A DNA stretch of 64,000 bases from Blautia hydrogenotrophica DSM 10507 (GCF_034356035.1 NZ_CP136423.1:2294001-2358000), one strand, 5' to 3'; numbered from the stretch's first letter, positions 37,199 through 45,977 are shown. Numbers and translations: made by a program. Notes: a model not told the origin generated them from the letters alone.

Positions 37199-37455
37199 TC
37201 CTCTACCTCCACTTGACCAGATTCTTCCAGCCAATTTTCTATACATTTCAGGCATGTATAACTACTAACAGGCTCACCATCCATAAAGCCGCTCTCATAT
37301 AACGCCCTGTCACCTTTATTTATCGTGCTTTGACACACAGAACATTTATGTTCTTTCCTACATTTCACTATTTTTTCTTTGCGGTGTTCCACATCACAAT
37401 CCATGTCGCCATCATACAGCCCTGCGTCTAAATACATTTCTTCCGGGTATTTCAT
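37195..37455 (-). CDS. Small zinc-finger phage protein
   Basis: 86 residues; CRKEHKCSVCQSTINKGDRALYESG ... YTCLKCIENWL gives a four-Cys zinc finger; acidic ends. Role unknown. Confidence 0.65.
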   Translation of the reverse strand: MKYPEEMYLDAGLYDGDMDCDVEHRKEKIVKCRKEHKCSVCQSTINKGDRALYESGFMDGEPVSSYTCLKCIENWLEESGQVEVEE

Positions 37456-37664
37456 TCCTCTACACCGTCCTCTCCTGCTCGTTTATTCCATGCTCGAATA
37501 GCTATATTTCTATCTTGATTGTATTCGGTTGTTGCATGACATTTTTTACAACTCCCCGCAAATCCTCTCATTTTCCAACCAACGTCCAAAAAATCCTCAC
37601 AAATCTCATGTATAAATGCCTCGCCTCCACAAAACGGACACGGCTTTAATTTGATTTCTCCCAT
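37452..37664 (-). CDS. Lar-like restriction alleviation protein
   Basis: 70 residues: LKPCPFCGGEAFI at the start and CKKCHATTEYNQDRNIAIRAWNKR at the end are the Lar family marks (zinc ribbon plus AxxxWNxR). Lar of Rac prophage lowers host type I restriction; small homologues in Firmicute phages are assigned by similarity only. Confidence 0.75.
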   Translation of the reverse strand: MGEIKLKPCPFCGGEAFIHEICEDFLDVGWKMRGFAGSCKKCHATTEYNQDRNIAIRAWNKRAGEDGVEE

Positions 37665-37666
37665 GC

Positions 37667-37930
37667 TTAAATACCACCTTTCTCGACAATCTCAATCGCT
37701 CTTGTGTATGCGTTCATTTCTCCGAAAGCGTCTTCATCATCAAATTCATTCCAATATTTTCTGGAATCCTCTGCTAGACTTTTTAATTCCTCAATCACCT
37801 TTTTCTTGTCAAATGCTGTCGGTTGACTGTCGATTAAACTTTTTGCTCCGTCTATTATGTCTCTTGCAAATTCTGAATTACCACCAAACACCTTTTTAAA
37901 ATCTATCTTGTCTGCGTCAATCAGTCTCAT
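37667..37930 (-). CDS. Hypothetical phage protein
   Basis: 87 residues: MRLIDADKIDFKKVFGGNSEF ... LIDSQPTAFDKKKVIEELK, the common 'RLIDADK...QPTAFD' early-phage family. Function unknown. Confidence 0.65.
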   Translation of the reverse strand: MRLIDADKIDFKKVFGGNSEFARDIIDGAKSLIDSQPTAFDKKKVIEELKSLAEDSRKYWNEFDDEDAFGEMNAYTRAIEIVEKGGI

Positions 37931-37933
37931 GCT

Positions 37934-38317
37934 CTATCTTCTCCTTTCCGGGTGGTATGGCTCATGGATTTTCCACGCTATGACATTTTCAATTTTTCCA
38001 TATCTTTTATCAAACCATTTGCAACCATCATAACATCCGTGTATGTATTCCACGGTATCTGTCATATATGCAATTTCTAAACGTTTAAGCCACGGGATTC
38101 CCCTGCTGTCCCCGCCACAATATTCCTCCTTATCCGGCATCCTCTTCTCGCACGGTATCCAGCCGCCATTCATGTGCTTGCGGATGATGTCTTTTGCTCT
38201 ATTCATCGTTTTTTCGTACAACCTCCATCCAGGTGTATCTTCCAAGTCTTCGCATATTACACGTTCCTTTGCAATTTCCTTATCTATCTCTTCCAAAATC
38301 TTCTCTAATTCCTGCAT
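37934..38317 (-). CDS. DUF551-containing phage protein
   Basis: 127 residues. Helical N-terminus, then DUF551 (GGWIPCEKRMPDKEE at ~50-64, VIAWKIHEPYHPE at ~112-124). Function unknown. Overlaps the PAPS-reductase-like gene by 13 bp. Confidence 0.75.
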   Translation of the reverse strand: MQELEKILEEIDKEIAKERVICEDLEDTPGWRLYEKTMNRAKDIIRKHMNGGWIPCEKRMPDKEEYCGGDSRGIPWLKRLEIAYMTDTVEYIHGCYDGCKWFDKRYGKIENVIAWKIHEPYHPERRR

Positions 38318-39063
38318 AATTTCACCTCCTCACTTTCTAACTCTCTATTAATTTCATATAGACTTTTACCAAATACATTGAACTTATTGTTAGCTACATT
38401 AGGTACATTCTCTAACCCTATAAATTGCTCCCACACATCCGGGAATATCCTCTTTATTTCTCTATGCTCTGCTAATTTAGCGTTTGGACAAAACCAACAA
38501 CCGCCCCTTTTCGAATAACTGTATACTGGGCTTAACAGTTCATATTCTTCGCATTTTTCTTTTGCCATTTTTTCTGTAATATTGTATTTTTCTAAAAGAG
38601 AAATTCGATTATTTTGTTTGTGAAGGGAATCGAGTCTTCTTCTTTCATCAGCACATATACCAACATATTGAATAATTTCATCGTCTATAGTTTTATAAAA
38701 ATCATCCATAGGTTTCAGTTTTAGATCTCTTTTTACTCCGCATCTCCCATATGTTGGAAATCCAAATTTTTTCCCTTTGTGATCCATATGTTTCCGTGGC
38801 TTTTCTATGACTCTGCTGAAAAAATCTAAAAAATCTCTTGTCGCTCTTAAAATTTCAACTCTATATCCCCAACTTTCAAACAAAGGTTTTGCCTTTTCCC
38901 GAATAAATTTAATGTGATTTGGATTTTCCCCACTGATTCCATTCTTGAGATCGTACATAACCTCTACGAAAATGATAGAATCCAGGGGTTCTTGATGTTC
39001 GTGTGCCAAAATGATGCTTGCTGTACTATCTTTTCCACCAGACCAACTTAATGAATAGTGCAT
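38305..39063 (-). CDS. PAPS reductase-like (ATP pyrophosphatase-fold) protein
   Basis: 252 residues. N-terminal PP-loop SGGKDS (residues 8-13) of the adenine nucleotide alpha-hydrolase fold; later GRCGVKRDLKLKPMD (~110), GICADERRR and CWFCPNAK (~190), a Cys pattern as in phage PAPS reductase/sulfotransferase-like proteins. It could activate a nucleotide or thiolate a substrate, perhaps nucleic acid; real phage role unproven. Confidence 0.78.
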   Translation of the reverse strand: MHYSLSWSGGKDSTASIILAHEHQEPLDSIIFVEVMYDLKNGISGENPNHIKFIREKAKPLFESWGYRVEILRATRDFLDFFSRVIEKPRKHMDHKGKKFGFPTYGRCGVKRDLKLKPMDDFYKTIDDEIIQYVGICADERRRLDSLHKQNNRISLLEKYNITEKMAKEKCEEYELLSPVYSYSKRGGCWFCPNAKLAEHREIKRIFPDVWEQFIGLENVPNVANNKFNVFGKSLYEINRELESEEVKLCRN

Positions 39064-39163
39064 ACCGGATTGTGTTGATACACATATCCGTTACCTCTTG
39101 ACTACCATTAGGTTGCATCCAACCCGCAAAGGCTTTGGTATTACATTGTTCGCCGCTCGCCAT
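39026..39163 (-). CDS. Possible 45-residue phage protein
   Basis: ATG at 39163; MASGEQCNTKAFAGWMQPNG... to a stop at 39026, overlapping the next gene by 38 bp. No good ribosome site. It fills a 110-bp gap, but may be chance. Confidence 0.3.
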   Translation of the reverse strand: MASGEQCNTKAFAGWMQPNGSQEVTDMCINTIRYALFIKLVWWKR

Positions 39164-39173
39164 CACAATACGT

Positions 39174-39473
39174 TTAAGCGTTCAACAACATCCTCCTCTG
39201 CACCTTATTTCCCTGGAGAAGCTTTCTCCAAAAGAAAATTTCATCTTTGTTATTAACGTCGATGGAATATTGTAACATCGCAATGCAGTCATCTATTGCT
39301 TCGTCTAGTTCTTCTATTGTTGATTGATTATTATCACCATTGCAGCATACATCTTCACCCATAAGTGCAACATAAAAATCTTCCTGTTCTTTTAAAGTAA
39401 TCTTCCTCCCTAGTTTCTGCATTTCAGTCCTCCCTATTAAAAACGTCCGCAGCATCCGCTCCCGGTAGTCCAT
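39174..39473 (-). CDS. Hypothetical phage protein
   Basis: 99 residues, acidic, helical: KITLKEQEDFYVALMGED ... STIEELDEAIDDCIAMLQYSIDVN. No domain recognised. Confidence 0.5.
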   Translation of the reverse strand: MDYRERMLRTFLIGRTEMQKLGRKITLKEQEDFYVALMGEDVCCNGDNNQSTIEELDEAIDDCIAMLQYSIDVNNKDEIFFWRKLLQGNKVQRRMLLNA

Positions 39474-39493
39474 TTCTCTTATTCATGATTCCC

Positions 39494-39805
39494 TCATCTC
39501 TCTTTCTGGCTGTCGATGAACTTCTGCGACATAGCTGCTACTTGGATTACTTCACAGGCAAGATTGATAGCCATGAGTTTTAATCTGCCCGATATAATTA
39601 CGGACATCTTATTGTCAGATTTAACACGACTCCACAAGGCTTCAAACTGTATTTCTAAGTTTTCCATCTCCTGTTTGCATTCTTCAATTTCCTCAAAAAT
39701 CACCGCTGCACCCTCATGGTCTGACCGGAACATCGGAAATTTCTGATTTGCTGATTTCAGTTCCTTTTCTACCAACTTCTCTACATCCGCTCTTACAGCG
39801 TCCAT
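39494..39805 (-). CDS. Hypothetical phage protein
   Basis: 103 residues from MDAVRADVEKLVEKEL (39805), the ATG overlapping the upstream stop. KFPMFRSDHEGAAVIFEEIEECKQEM ... AINLACEVIQVAAMSQKFIDS resembles a widespread MazG-like helical phage protein without the full metal site. The frame is open further upstream but not needed. Confidence 0.6.
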   Translation of the reverse strand: MDAVRADVEKLVEKELKSANQKFPMFRSDHEGAAVIFEEIEECKQEMENLEIQFEALWSRVKSDNKMSVIISGRLKLMAINLACEVIQVAAMSQKFIDSQKER

Positions 39806-40194
39806 TATGATTCCTCCCAAATTTCCTTTCTCAAATCTACTACACGATACCTCGCATGGAACTCCCGCTTCGTCGCCCATATACCATTTCTAGGATTAGA
39901 ACACAGAAAACTTCTACAAATCTGCGGCCTTACTTCATAAGCCATACATTTCCGTTCTGCGTCATTCCGCAGAGGACAGGTCATGTCAATGGTAGGCTCA
40001 ACCGTTGGCATTAAATGTTTCTGTGGTTTAATATGATGTTTCTTGACGTACCGCTTAATTTCCTTTAATCCCTTTTCTGACATAGGAAGAAAGTTTGAAC
40101 AGCATTGTCCACACTGACTGCACTTCCCGTCTTTTGTGAAGTCATAAACACCATGTTCCATATCCTTAATCATTTGTTCGATTGTGCCGATCAT
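39805..40194 (-). CDS. YkgJ-type CxxCxxCC metal-binding protein
   Basis: 129 residues. CSQCGQCCSNFLPMS (~25-39), TCPLRND, CMAYEVRPQICRSFLC (~88-103) form the zinc/iron-chelating YkgJ domain. Function in phages unknown; often in early operons. Confidence 0.82.
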   Translation of the reverse strand: MIGTIEQMIKDMEHGVYDFTKDGKCSQCGQCCSNFLPMSEKGLKEIKRYVKKHHIKPQKHLMPTVEPTIDMTCPLRNDAERKCMAYEVRPQICRSFLCSNPRNGIWATKREFHARYRVVDLRKEIWEES

Positions 40195-40718
40195 TCTCCC
40201 AACTCCCTTATATGCTCATAAGACCACATAAGCCTTTTGAACAATTTGTTATTTTCTTGTATTGTTTTCTGGATAACATCAATCTCATCAAGCAAAACCG
40301 TAAAATCCCCGTTGTAATTCATCCATTCAACAGTGAACAAATCATGCTTTGAAATTGTCATGTTATTCTCGCCGAATTGGATTCTTAAATGCCCTGACAG
40401 AGCCATTGATACACTACAGTTTTCCCCTGTGGCATCAAATAGAAGTTTCTCACACGTCAATTCCAGCGCTCTTGCTTCTTCTCTTGTCATCTTTCTACCA
40501 ACAACCGATTCTTCATATGGTTTCCATGCTACAATAGCTGACCTATAGAAATAATCCGGATCGCCTTCATAGCATTTTCCTCTTGTTATAAATCTTCCAT
40601 TATCAGTAAGTGTTCCGACAAACTCCATCTGCGGAAGCAAAAAACAATTATCAGCGGATAATAACCTTACTTTTGTATCAAGTGGGCAAGAATCAATATC
40701 ATAATTCCAATCGTTCAT
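40191..40718 (-). CDS. Hypothetical phage protein
   Basis: 175 residues. First half LDTKVRLLSADNCFLLPQMEFVGT ... IVAWKPYEE resembles a DUF551-like beta domain; second half is helical. No family assigned. Overlaps neighbours on both sides by about 3-4 bp. Confidence 0.55.
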   Translation of the reverse strand: MNDWNYDIDSCPLDTKVRLLSADNCFLLPQMEFVGTLTDNGRFITRGKCYEGDPDYFYRSAIVAWKPYEESVVGRKMTREEARALELTCEKLLFDATGENCSVSMALSGHLRIQFGENNMTISKHDLFTVEWMNYNGDFTVLLDEIDVIQKTIQENNKLFKRLMWSYEHIRELGE

Positions 40719-40992
40719 ATTTTCACCTCACTATTCAGCCAGTCTTTCATGTTACGGTACAAACCGATATAATGCTCAATGTGACCTTCTATCCACTGAC
40801 TTCTTACTTCTTTTGAAATATGATAGAGTAACATGCCCACTGCCTGTTCATCTATCACTTCTGCCCTTCCCGGGATGTCTAATAATTCATAATTTTTCGC
40901 TCTTCATCATCCTCCCAACTGTCATAATTTCTTCTGACATTTACCGAATACCAGAAATCAAATAAATCTATTTTTATGATTTTCTTTACTAT
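40715..40992 (-). pseudogene. Frameshifted early phage gene
   Basis: Two abutting frames complement each other. Frame one reads VKKIIKIDLFDFWYSVNVRR ... SWEDDEERK and stops; frame two continues NYELLDIPGRAEVIDEQAVG ... DWLNSEVKI to a stop at 40715. They join if one A is added to the A5 run at 40893-40897. There is also no proper start codon (ATA where a start would fit). A disrupted gene, unless the A run is a sequencing error. Confidence 0.6.
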
Positions 40993-41264
40993 TACTCCAC
41001 CAACTCATATGTCTTTTCAAAAATATCGGGTTTACATGGATAGAGTTCTCCGTTCACTCCCTTGATAACATAATCTCCCACCGTCACATGATGGTCTCCC
41101 TCAAGTGTGCGGATAAAAAGTTCAGGACCATCATAATACATGATGTTATCATTCGTTGCAGTGATCGCCCATTCTGGAACATACGGTTGACCAAAAGAAT
41201 CTATCATATCTCCATCATATTGAAATGCTTCAATTACAACTGGTTTCTTTCTGTATCTCGCCAT
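40992..41264 (-). CDS. PGDYG-type phage protein
   Basis: 90 residues beginning MARYRKKPVVIEAFQYDGD, with LEGDHHVTVGDYVIKGVNGELYPCKPDIFEKTYE at the end. This small family is found across Firmicute and mycobacterial phages; function unknown. Confidence 0.8.
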   Translation of the reverse strand: MARYRKKPVVIEAFQYDGDMIDSFGQPYVPEWAITATNDNIMYYDGPELFIRTLEGDHHVTVGDYVIKGVNGELYPCKPDIFEKTYELVE

Positions 41265-41266
41265 TA

Positions 41267-41512
41267 CTAATTTCCTCCTACTATTTTTCTCATTCCCGTT
41301 ATGGGTCTAACATTGCTGAAATACTTGCAATTTACTGGCGGCAAATTTTCAATTTCCTTTGCCATCTTATTAAGATATTCCAATGTCGGTTCCTGTTCTG
41401 TGTTAAATGATATAACCACTGCAAAACCAATATTTTCAACTTTTGCCACCGCCTTCATAATCCTGTCGGTTCTTAAATCTCGTTGCGTGGCTCTGAATCT
41501 TACAGTATACAT
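41267..41512 (-). CDS. Hypothetical phage protein
   Basis: 81 residues from MYTVRFRATQRDLRTD (41512; AAAGGAGAAAT upstream). Ends at TAG (41267-41269) followed by TAATGG of the next gene, showing that TAG is a normal stop in this prophage. Not recognised. Confidence 0.6.
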   Translation of the reverse strand: MYTVRFRATQRDLRTDRIMKAVAKVENIGFAVVISFNTEQEPTLEYLNKMAKEIENLPPVNCKYFSNVRPITGMRKIVGGN

Positions 41513-41672
41513 ATTTCTCCTTTCAAATCCCGGCATAACCATATCTAAAGCACGTTCACTTATTGGCTACTCCGGTTACTCGGCAACATTTATTTGATAG
41601 TTGAAGCATTTCATAAATATAATTAAGTTGCATACAGCCATTCGTAAAATCCTTGGTTACTATAAAACCGTA

Positions 41673-41873
41673 TTATAGGGTTGGGCGCATTTCTGCTTTT
41701 TCCCACGACAAATCCCTGACATCAATGGTGTACTTTAAGCCGTACCTGTGATTTATTTCTGTATGTAGAGTGAATTACGGGCTTTGTTCATAAGATACCG
41801 CTTCAGGCTCACTATCTCCGCACCTGTCGATTATCAAATATCTGTTGCCTTTCTCCTTTACTCCAAACTTTCA
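41673..41873 (-). pseudogene. Early phage gene with in-frame TAA and lost start
   Basis: One frame reads KFGVKEKGNRYLIIDRCGDS ... SYEQSP, TAA (41775-41777), then FTLHTEINHRYGLKYTIDVR ... AEMRPTL to a stop at 41673. Both halves look like protein and share the frame. No start codon precedes the first half. The rest of 41543-41672 shows no gene. Confidence 0.55.
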
Positions 41874-41886
41874 GCCGCCGAAAATA

Positions 41887-42048
41887 TTAAATAATCACAT
41901 TTACCAAAGCCAAACTAAGCATAATTATTACGCATATAGACATTATCTCTGTTTTATCCTTGTAAATTAGATTCAGAACGAAGCTAACTATCCAAGCAAT
42001 AAACGCTATCGCCCATAAAATAAAAATAACTAATTTTAAAATTTCCAT
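41887..42048 (-). CDS. 53-residue two-span membrane protein
   Basis: MEILKLVIFILWAIAFIAWI... and a second hydrophobic stretch IMSICVIIMLSLALVNVII, a hairpin of two membrane helices joined by a short polar loop. Lies directly after recT. Could be a superinfection or holin-like small protein; no evidence which. Confidence 0.6.
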   Translation of the reverse strand: MEILKLVIFILWAIAFIAWIVSFVLNLIYKDKTEIMSICVIIMLSLALVNVII

Positions 42049-42052
42049 ATCG

Positions 42053-43081
42053 CTACTCCATATTTTTCATTTTCATAAACGCCGGAATGTCCTGCTTCTG
42101 CTCTTTCTTCTCCACCTTAACCGGTTCTTTCCCCTTCTGCTGTCCGACTACATCAGCAACCGTTTTCGGTTCTGCCTTTTCCTCAATTTGGGCCGGGGAT
42201 TCAATTACAAATTCTTCTTTGTTGGAGTTTTCGCTAATTTCTGCTTCAACTTCTGCAACAATATCTGAATCATTATCCACGTATCGAACTGTTCCATCTT
42301 CATCCAGAACACCCATATCGGCTTCATACGCTCTCTGCATTTCAATACTCATGATTCCCCACTTACTGATAAGTTGGCGAATCAAAGTTTTCTTCGCCAT
42401 AGCGTCGAAATTTTTTGTCCAGAATGTATAAGATGTATTTTTCCTTAAATCGCTTGCATATCCTTTTGAATATGTCTTTGCATGTTTTTCCATCTGCTCC
42501 TTCGGCCAATACAGTTCCTTCCGAAAACCATTTGTCAGTTCAAACATCCCATAATATCCAACAACCGGAAGTTCTTGTCTTTTTTCCATATCCAGAACTG
42601 GGTTCATTCCGAATTCTTCTGTAATAGGATTAAAAAATCCAACTTCTCCGTCCTTTACATCAGATACAACTATTTTTCGATATTGTCCGCTTCTAATGGC
42701 AAGCTGGATATATCCTTTATATCCAATCTGAAATTGAGCTTCATTCACTTTCACTTTTGTTTCGCGTCCTGTTTTGGGGTCTGTAACCATTTTGTTATTT
42801 TCATACGGAACCATATAAAATTGCCCCAACTGCGGACTTGGTGTAAGCTGCAATGATTCCCCTAAAAGCGCCGCCGAAAAGATACTTGCATTTGTACATT
42901 TTTGTAAGTTTGCATTAGTTTGTACCGCCGATACGACAGAAGAAATAAAGCGTGTAGCGTTTTTTTCTCCCACTACATTCACAATCTGTTCTTTTACTTT
43001 TTCATTGCTCAAATATCCTGTGATACCTACTTTTACCGGTTTTTGCTGTGCTACTACCTGTGTGTTTTTGTTCTCTGCCAT
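42053..43081 (-). CDS. recT: RecT-family single-strand annealing protein
   Basis: 342 residues. RecT core: ATRFISSVVSAVQTNANLQKC (~42-62), LLGESLQLTPSPQLGQFYMVPY (~71-92), QFQIGYKGYIQLAIRSGQY (~113-131), KKTLIRQLISKWG (~232-244). Acidic, Lys-rich C-tail. Anneals complementary strands in phage recombination; the neighbouring SbcC-like ATPase, SSB and metallohydrolase form the recombination set. Confidence 0.92.
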   Translation of the reverse strand: MAENKNTQVVAQQKPVKVGITGYLSNEKVKEQIVNVVGEKNATRFISSVVSAVQTNANLQKCTNASIFSAALLGESLQLTPSPQLGQFYMVPYENNKMVTDPKTGRETKVKVNEAQFQIGYKGYIQLAIRSGQYRKIVVSDVKDGEVGFFNPITEEFGMNPVLDMEKRQELPVVGYYGMFELTNGFRKELYWPKEQMEKHAKTYSKGYASDLRKNTSYTFWTKNFDAMAKKTLIRQLISKWGIMSIEMQRAYEADMGVLDEDGTVRYVDNDSDIVAEVEAEISENSNKEEFVIESPAQIEEKAEPKTVADVVGQQKGKEPVKVEKKEQKQDIPAFMKMKNME

Positions 43082-43084
43082 TTT

Positions 43085-43305
43085 CTATTCCTCCACTTCT
43101 TCAATTTCAAATTCGTTATCACCATATTCCGTATCTTCACAGGAATAGTCATCCAAAACAAAGTCAAGGTGATCTGTGTACCCCTCATTTTCCAATTTGT
43201 TCAACGCATCCTCTTTCGATTCGGCTTTGATTATTCCTTCTCGATGGCCGTACCTTAAATGTCCCATTACATAATCTGCGTCCTGCGATACTCTAAATTT
43301 GCCAT
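43085..43305 (-). pseudogene. Small phage protein with frameshifted N-terminus
   Basis: The frame from an internal ATG (43267) reads MGHLRYGHREGIIKAESKED... Upstream the same frame holds KFRVSQDADYV, but its start ATGGCAAA (43305, with GAGGAAAA) is out of frame by one base; adding an A to the A3 run restores MAKFRVSQDADYVMGHLRYG. The 60-residue internal start may still be used. Confidence 0.55.
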
Positions 43306-43487
43306 ATTACTTTTCCTCGCTTTCTTATTTTTGATATTCTGCCCTCAATTTCTCGACAATCCATATCTACCCTTTTCTTGTTCTACATAGATTTTTTTGC
43401 CATTTCAGAGCAATAACTGTCATATGTCATTAGAAAGTTATACTGTTTTTTCGAGTAAAATTCAGATAAGTCCGTCAAACTGTCCCA

Positions 43488-43730
43488 TCACTCAAACTTC
43501 ATCCTTTCTAACTTCTCAATCTGCTTTTTCAAACTGGCGATTTTCTTCTGGCGCATTTTCTCAGCTCTAACGAGGGCAGCTTCTTTTGTTCTGTGCCATT
43601 CTTTTCCTTCGCCATGATAGCAGTCACTCCACGCTTTCCCATACACTCCAGTTCCGTCTTCTGATTGTGATTCAACTTCCATTTCAAAAATCCCTGTTGT
43701 CAGCGCATATTTGGTAATCCAAACTCTCAT
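43488..43730 (-). CDS. Small phage protein, paralogue of the one at 33191
   Basis: 80 residues: MRVWITKYALTTGIFEMEVE, KAWSDCYHGEGKEWHRTKEA, then the coil RAEKMRQKKIASLKKQIEKLERM. Middle unlike the paralogue. Downstream (43306-43487) there are only protein-like stretches without a good start and with a TAG, probably relics. Confidence 0.6.
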   Translation of the reverse strand: MRVWITKYALTTGIFEMEVESQSEDGTGVYGKAWSDCYHGEGKEWHRTKEAALVRAEKMRQKKIASLKKQIEKLERMKFE

Positions 43731-43740
43731 AATTTTCTCC

Positions 43741-43911
43741 TTATTTGTTTTCTACTGGCTCTCTGAACAAAATACACTGCTGCTGTATAGCCTCATGACC
43801 ATATGAGCAATAGAAGAAAGTAGCCACTGGGTCATTGTCTCGCTTATCTGAAAACTTTTCATTTACAAAATCTATCAGGTCTTTCTTTGTTAATGTTTCC
43901 ATTCCCTGCAT
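43741..43911 (-). CDS. 56-residue phage protein
   Basis: MQGMETLTKKDLIDFVNEKF..., ending EAIQQQCILFREPVENK. Its ATG overlaps the ATPase stop codon (TAATG), showing coupling. Not recognised. Confidence 0.6.
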   Translation of the reverse strand: MQGMETLTKKDLIDFVNEKFSDKRDNDPVATFFYCSYGHEAIQQQCILFREPVENK

Positions 43912-45977
43912 TACTCCATTACCTCCACTTTCAAACTACAATTCGCTCTTTCCAAACAAATCAACTGCTGTTCCAAATCCTGCGGAATCCGTTCCGGGTC
44001 AATCGTGTTGCTTTCGTCTAGCCAAATCGGCAGACACAAGTTATTGATTTCCTGCAAGCCTCGGCACAAATCCAATTCTACAAGTCGCTGATCGCCACCG
44101 TTTAAGCCAGAAAAATAATCCGTTCCTTCTACCATAAGCCGAAGCGTTTCAACCGGATTCCCCTCCTGCGTAAATTCAAGAAAGTTAAACTGAAAATGTC
44201 TAAAATGCGGATTCACGGCTGCCGCCAGCGCTTCATTCTTCTTAATGGAGAAATTCTTTAAGGTATCAATATCTTTCTCAATATCGGCCACTCTCTGATT
44301 TTCCGCTTTGAGCTTTTCTTCCAACTCCGAAACTCTGCATTCCTTTTCTACCTCATCAGAAATCTGCTTCTTGATAAGGGATTTCTTGTCGGAAATCTCG
44401 TTCAGAAGACCGTTACGCTTATTTCTTAAAATAAACCTTTCCTCGGAGCCGTTGTTCATTTGTTTTAGAGCCTCCTCTGCCATTCCAATCTCTGCTGTGA
44501 CTTTCTGATACTCAACATTGTCAGATAAATCAACCGATTCCGGGATTTCCGATAATTTCTTTGATTCTGTCTGAATCTGCATAGCAAAATCAGCGATTGC
44601 CTTTTTGCAATTAGAAATCTTCTGCTCTGATTCTTCCTTTGTTTCTTTGGCTCCATTTAGGTTCGTGCTAGCTCTATTTCCCGCTACAATAACATTTTCA
44701 AGTTCCTTATCTCTGATTTCATAAGCATTTTGCTTTGTACTTTTTATTCCTTCTATCCGAAGTTTTTTCTTCTCTTCAAATTCTGCTCTAATTTTTTCTG
44801 CTTGTTCTTCAGGCAATTTCTGTCCACAAGTCGGACAAATAAGAGAATTTTCATCAAAAATTTCCCCTTCAATGATTTTGATTTCAGAATCATCAAATTC
44901 GTATACAGATAGCCTTGAATAATCTTCCTGCATTCTCGTAAGTTCTGTCTCATGTCTTTCAATCGCCATTGTAGCGTGTTTTAAATCCATTTCAGCCATA
45001 CGTAAATCATTTTCCGCAGACTTTTTCTCCTGCTTCAAAGAGAAAATATCACCCTCAATCTCTTTTCTCTGCGCCACAATTCCCTCATTCGCTTTACGAA
45101 CGATTTCAGACTGTTCAAACTTCAAATCCAGAACGTTTTTGGACTTTTCATCATATGACTTAATCGCCTCATCAAGAATTACTTCCTGCTTGTCCAGTTC
45201 TTCAATCTGGTGGTTTAAATCCGCAATCGCAAGTTCCAAATCTGAAATTTCAATCTCACCGAAAGCGCCACGGTTCTTTTCATAGGTAAGTTGTGTCCTA
45301 ACGGTTTCCGCCACCTTCTTCTGCGCTGTCAGATTTTTTCTTAACTGTTTCAGAACATCCTCAATGGCGTGTCCTTTTGTAATATTCTCAATGTGCGTGT
45401 ACTCTGGATTTTGAGTAACAAAATCTTCTATCTTAAATCCAGAAATCCATTCCAGTAGTTTTCTTGCTTCTGCTGTAGATTTTTGCACCATATTCAGGAA
45501 TGGTCTGGCATTGGAACACATCAGCAAAATATCCGGATCCGCAATGGATTCCTGCCATTTCTGGTAATCTTTCTGTTTTGCTTCAAATCCATCAATGGTG
45601 TATGTAGTGATGTTTCCGTCAAATACTGCCTCCGACTGTCCTCTTGGCTTTCTCCACTTTTGCGCCGTTTTCTTTGTAACTGTCACCGGCTTTCCGTCAA
45701 TTTCAAGTTCCAGGTCTCGGATAATATCAACCCGATCAATGTCAATTCCGTCTTTTGTATGTGGCCGAACTTTTGCATCCGGTTGTGAACCATCCGCTAA
45801 CTTCGATGTAAGAACATCGAAAAAAGCATCTTTAACTGTTGACTTCCCCTCTCGGTTTCTCCCAGAAATCTTTGTCCTTTTCCCAAACTCACAAGAAAAA
45901 TCTTTTCTTCCCGGAAGTGAACTGGAAAAGGATTTATAGTTTTCTAATAAGATTGATTTAAGAATTACTGTTTTCAT
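43911..45977 (-). CDS. SbcC/RecN-like AAA ATPase
   Basis: ~688 residues from MKTVILKSILLENYKSFSSS. Walker A GRNREGKST (~39-47), long coiled coils with a zinc-hook-like CPTCGQKLP (near 380), and a C-terminal part with the ABC signature/Walker B region (FSGLNGGDQRLVELDLCRGL, LPIWLDESN). An SMC/Rad50-type ATPase as found beside recT in Firmicute phages, thought to act in DNA end processing. Confidence 0.82.
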   Translation of the reverse strand: MKTVILKSILLENYKSFSSSLPGRKDFSCEFGKRTKISGRNREGKSTVKDAFFDVLTSKLADGSQPDAKVRPHTKDGIDIDRVDIIRDLELEIDGKPVTVTKKTAQKWRKPRGQSEAVFDGNITTYTIDGFEAKQKDYQKWQESIADPDILLMCSNARPFLNMVQKSTAEARKLLEWISGFKIEDFVTQNPEYTHIENITKGHAIEDVLKQLRKNLTAQKKVAETVRTQLTYEKNRGAFGEIEISDLELAIADLNHQIEELDKQEVILDEAIKSYDEKSKNVLDLKFEQSEIVRKANEGIVAQRKEIEGDIFSLKQEKKSAENDLRMAEMDLKHATMAIERHETELTRMQEDYSRLSVYEFDDSEIKIIEGEIFDENSLICPTCGQKLPEEQAEKIRAEFEEKKKLRIEGIKSTKQNAYEIRDKELENVIVAGNRASTNLNGAKETKEESEQKISNCKKAIADFAMQIQTESKKLSEIPESVDLSDNVEYQKVTAEIGMAEEALKQMNNGSEERFILRNKRNGLLNEISDKKSLIKKQISDEVEKECRVSELEEKLKAENQRVADIEKDIDTLKNFSIKKNEALAAAVNPHFRHFQFNFLEFTQEGNPVETLRLMVEGTDYFSGLNGGDQRLVELDLCRGLQEINNLCLPIWLDESNTIDPERIPQDLEQQLICLERANCSLKVEVME

